Positions 61,084 to 64,000 of a stretch of DNA of 64,000 nt are shown here, piece after piece (within the stretch, counting starts at the first letter, position 1; each line of letters opens with the position of its first letter). The DNA lies in assembly GCA_963813345.1 (NCBI GenBank), contig CAWEYR010000024.1, positions 1-64,000 of the forward strand, read 5' to 3'. The translations under genes were made by a program, and so were the position numbers. The notes under the pieces were generated by a model. The model saw only the letters and a list, made by a program, of their open reading frames with translations, did not search any database and was not told the origin of the DNA. This DNA comes from CAWDDA01 sp963813345 (GTDB lineage: Bacteria > Acidobacteriota > Blastocatellia > RBC074).

Positions 61084-61317
61084 AATGATCTACCTCCAGG
61101 GCTTATCCTACAAAGATGCACAGATGATGGCTATCCGATTCTTGCTTTCAAACTGGGAAAAGTCAGGCAACCAAGTTTCCACCGGAAGGCGGTACTACAT
61201 GCCCATTTTTCGGTCTTTTGACATGACGGAGAAGGGATCGTGGTGTAATCTGCCCGATGGATTACCTGTTTCCTGGTAACCCCCCTGTCCTGGAACCATT
61301 CAATCCGGAGGCAACTG

Positions 61318-62665
61318 ATGAAGCGTTTTCTCGTCCTGGCGCTCTCAATTCTACTGGTTGTCGTACTAGTCAGCACTCCCCGACGCGTTGAATCGCAATC
61401 CTCAGGTAAAGGGCTTCCGCTTGCACGACCTGGTGAAGTCGGGTTGTCGGCAGAACGGCTTGCGCGGATACGCGCAGGAATGCAGCGTTACATCGATCGC
61501 GGGCTGGTACCGGGAGTTGTTACTCTTGTCGCTCGTCGGGGCCGCGTCGTCCATTTTGAGGCCCTTGGGAATCGGGACGTTGAAACCAAATCGCCTATGA
61601 CAACGGACACGATCTTTCGAATAGCGTCGATGACAAAACCGATCGCGTCGGTCGCGCTAATGATGCTCTACGAAGAAGGGCACTTTCTGCTCTCTGATCC
61701 GATTGCAAAGTTTCTTCCCGAGTTTCGCGAGATGAAAGTTGCACAGGCCGCTCCAGCGGAAGAACGTGGTAGTGCTCCCTACAAGCTCGTCCCGGCGGCA
61801 AGACCAATCACATTCAAGCACGTCCTGACACACACCGCAGGGTTCACGAATTCATACCGGGGAATCACGCAGCCGGAGTACGCAAAGGTCTATCCTCGAA
61901 AGAACACGAACGAGACTGTCGCGGATGTTGTAAAACGGCTGGCTGCAATGCCGCTGAATTTTCAACCCGGAGACGCGTGGGAATACGGGCCTGCAACTGA
62001 TGTTGTCGGACGACTGGTCGAGGTGATTGCTGGAGAGACCCTCGACGAGTTTCTCCGGAAAAGAATCTTCGGGCCTCTCAAGATGACTGACACGCACTTC
62101 TATCTGCCTGCCGCAAAGCTTTCACGGCTGGCGGCCAGTTATGAACCCGACGCGAAGAACGAAAACCGGATCAAGCTGGTCGAGGCTCCAAATGCCGAAA
62201 GCCGGTGGGTAAAGGAACCGCACAACTACTTCTCCGGAGCCGGCGGGCTTGTGTCAACTGCGACCGACTACTTTCGATTTCATCAGATGATGCTCAATGG
62301 CGGCGAGCTCGATGGCGTGCGCATCCTCGGCCGCAAGACCGTTGAATTGATGACCACGAATCATATTGGCAACCTTCCAGTGTGGATTACGGGTCCAGGC
62401 TTCGGCTTCGGCCTCGGTTATAGTGTCGTCAAGGATATTGGCGTTACGGGTCAGGCTGGCACTCCAGGCACGTATGGATGGGGAGGAGCCTTCTGCACAT
62501 ATTTTCAGGTAGTATCCAAAAGAAGAAATGATCGGGATCGTAATGACTCAGGTACGTCCATACACTCACATCAACATTCGGCAGGAGTTCATGGCTCTCG
62601 CATATCAGTCACTGGTCGACACCGCACGTCCGGCATTGACGGTACAGACGGCAGTAGTGCAGTGA
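61318..62665 (+). CDS. Class C beta-lactamase-like serine hydrolase, one frame break near the end
   Basis: AATCCGGAGG precedes MKRFLVLALSILLVVVLVS, a signal peptide. SxxK is RIASMTKPIASV, YxN-like is WEYGPATDVVGRLVE and the third motif region is TGQAGTPGTYGWGGAF. The main frame holds until CTYFQ; after a change near 62510 the end reads MIGIVMTQVRPYTHINIRQEFMALAYQSLVDTARP. Thus the natural stop is 62663-62665, not 62724. Such EstB/AmpC-like enzymes are esterases or peptidases as often as lactamases. Confidence 0.88.
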
Positions 62666-62726
62666 GTGATTCTCGGGAGCTCCGTATTGTGACTGATGCG
62701 CCCCAGGGATTGCGCCCAGACTGAAT

Positions 62727-63392
62727 ATGTCTGTGGTTACAAACCTTCTCAACCTGGCAAGCAACGAGTTTCGCGGCGACACCATCAACAGGATCGCCGG
62801 CGCCCTCGGTGAAAGTAGCTCCACAGTGCAGGCCGCCCTCAATGCGGTAATTCCTGCGCTCGTTGGAGGTTTGGCAAGCAAAGCATCGACCAGTCAGGGC
62901 GCCTCCGAACTATTTGATCTTCTTAAGCGAAACCGATTCGATACAGGCGAATTCTCAAATGCAGCGAACGCGATCAGTTCGACTGATGGCGTCTCTCGGC
63001 TTATCGAAACCGGGGGACCGCTCCTCAATTCGGTTTTTGGTTCTCGAGTGAACTCAGTAATCGATTGGGTGACGTCTTTTGCCGGCATCAAGAAGGTGTC
63101 GGCTTCGTCGCTCCTCAGCCTTGCTCTACCGGTTATCCTGGGCCTGGTAGGGAAGCACGTGAGTACCAGTCTGATGAGTCTTCTCGGTGGACAGAAGGCG
63201 TATCTCGAGAGCGCGCCAGCGGGACTCTCGGGCCTCCTCGGCTTCGGTACCGAAACGCCTCCTCGCATTGCAACATATCCAACCACTGAAGCACCGCGTG
63301 CCGCAGACGAAGGGTGGTGGAAATGGCTCTTGCCGCTTCTCGCCCTCGCAGCGATTCTCGGCTACTTTCTCTTCCGGGATCCTATAACCTGA
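62727..63392 (+). CDS. DUF937 protein with C-terminal membrane anchor
   Basis: Intact, 221 residues. The DUF937 domain (SVVTNLLNLASNEFRGDTINRIAGALGES, VQAALNAVIPALVGGLASKA, SLLSLALPVILGLVGKHV) occupies residues 1-155. A linker and one transmembrane helix near the C-terminus (LLPLLALAAILGYFLF) follow. The family is YidB-like with no settled function. Confidence 0.85.
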   Translation: MSVVTNLLNLASNEFRGDTINRIAGALGESSSTVQAALNAVIPALVGGLASKASTSQGASELFDLLKRNRFDTGEFSNAANAISSTDGVSRLIETGGPLLNSVFGSRVNSVIDWVTSFAGIKKVSASSLLSLALPVILGLVGKHVSTSLMSLLGGQKAYLESAPAGLSGLLGFGTETPPRIATYPTTEAPRAADEGWWKWLLPLLALAAILGYFLFRDPIT

Positions 63393-63470
63393 AACTGTCT
63401 GGAGACCGCGCCACTAACACGATGTACAACATACCTCGCGCAACAAATTGTGAACTGAAAAGGAGAAAAC

Positions 63471-63922
63471 ATGGGAAGAACCATCGCGGCGGTAGTTCTT
63501 GGGTACCTTGTGATCTTTGTCGTTTTGTTTTGCCTCTTGACTCTGGCCTATCTCGTGCTCGGAGCGGACAATGCCTTTAGACCGGCGACCTATGAGCGCA
63601 TCAAAGAGATGGATTCTGCTCAGTGTTATCGCAGGATTCGTGGCGGCTTACGTTGCCGGGGTAGTCAGCGCCGTCATAGCCAAGGGATCGAAAGCTCCGC
63701 TGATTCTTGCAACAGTAGTCTTTGTGTTGGGCATTCTCTTTGCCATCCCCGTGCTGACCAGGCCTGATTCGACTGGAGAGTTGATCAGAGATGGAAACGT
63801 CGAGGTTGGTTGAAGCGATGCAGAATGCAAACCAATCCTCATTGTTGGCACTCCTCAATCCGCTGATCGGAGCTGCCGGAGTGCTCGCCGGTTCCCGGTT
63901 CCGAAGAAACAAAGGAATTTGA
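63471..63922 (+). CDS. Small inner-membrane protein, two frame breaks
   Basis: AAAAGGAG precedes MGRTIAAVVLGYLVIFVVLFCLLTLAYLVLGADNAFRP. After a change near 63600 it continues SKRWILLSVIAGFVAAYVAGVVSAVIAKG and LILATVVFVLGILFAIPVL. A second change near 63810 seems to lead to a short end LLALLNPLIGAAGVLAGSRFRRNKGI, giving four helices in all. No named family is recognised. The true end depends on the last frame change. Confidence 0.6.
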
Positions 63923-64000
63923 AGTCCAGAATGCTTGCGCGTCCTTAAAGGACCTCCACAGTTCTGTTTAATGAGAATCATGTAGGGAGATTCAATCAGG

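Noticed and set aside
62666..62724. Extended C-terminus of the beta-lactamase-like protein
   Set aside because: The residues after the frame change near 62510 are low-complexity chance sequence; the other frame gives a normal family end at 62665.

Overview
The window looks like chromosomal DNA of a soil or freshwater member of the Acidobacteriota, possibly Blastocatellia-like. This is inferred from gene content: DUF1080 proteins, sulfatases, a receptor with a carboxypeptidase-regulatory N-terminus, winged-helix/ATPase/TPR regulators, small secreted proteins of acidobacterial type, and many dispersed palindromic repeats between genes. No rRNA, tRNA or CRISPR array was found. A striking property is that more than half of the larger genes carry one or more single-base frame breaks across which conserved domains continue. 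Long intact genes lie among them (esterase, permease, PL11 lyase, patatin/barrel protein, aminotransferase, Ada), so read or assembly indels are at least as likely as gene decay.

Layout: 0-4.4 kb is a two-component cluster with two NarL-type histidine kinases, two receiver/LuxR regulators and two lone receivers. 4.9-6.8 kb (minus strand) encodes a secreted protein and an outer-membrane barrel. 7.2-10.0 kb is a mobile-element scar: a truncated receptor gene, a structured fragment that may come from a group II intron, an IS110/IS1111-type transposase with a long structured 3' non-coding tail (candidate guide RNA), a 53-bp tandem repeat and a large palindrome. 10.0-13.3 kb has a Rieske/FAD reductase and a carboxylesterase. 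13.5-18.7 kb has an SGNH-like protein lacking its catalytic Ser and His, a TIM-barrel protein, a Gfo/Idh oxidoreductase, DUF1080 and a LarA-like protein. 18.9-23.9 kb has a small secreted protein, a methyltransferase, a large winged-helix/AAA/TPR regulator and DUF202.

24.1-35.2 kb looks like a polysaccharide-use region: a GH39 enzyme, two sulfatases, DUF1080, a mannonate-dehydratase-like protein, a double redoxin and a GH42-trimerisation-like protein. A PL11 rhamnogalacturonan lyase and a cupin follow at 41-44 kb. Other genes are a class A PBP, a ferritin-like protein, an APC permease, a desaturase, an omega-like RNA polymerase subunit, an FHA/GAF sigma-54 activator, a PlpD-like patatin/barrel protein, an MBL hydrolase, a class III aminotransferase and a DUF2490 protein.

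The best candidate for an undescribed system is at 54676-56600. It is a 1.9-kb unit bounded by perfect 21-bp terminal inverted repeats and carries a small ORF plus two tandem DUF1670-like multi-HTH genes. It has no recognisable transposase, yet it has split a copy of a dispersed palindromic repeat whose two halves flank it. The rest of the window (56.9-63.9 kb) has a damaged amidohydrolase, an S41 peptidase, Ada, a class C beta-lactamase-like hydrolase, DUF937 and a membrane protein. At least five families of palindromic intergenic repeats punctuate the region.
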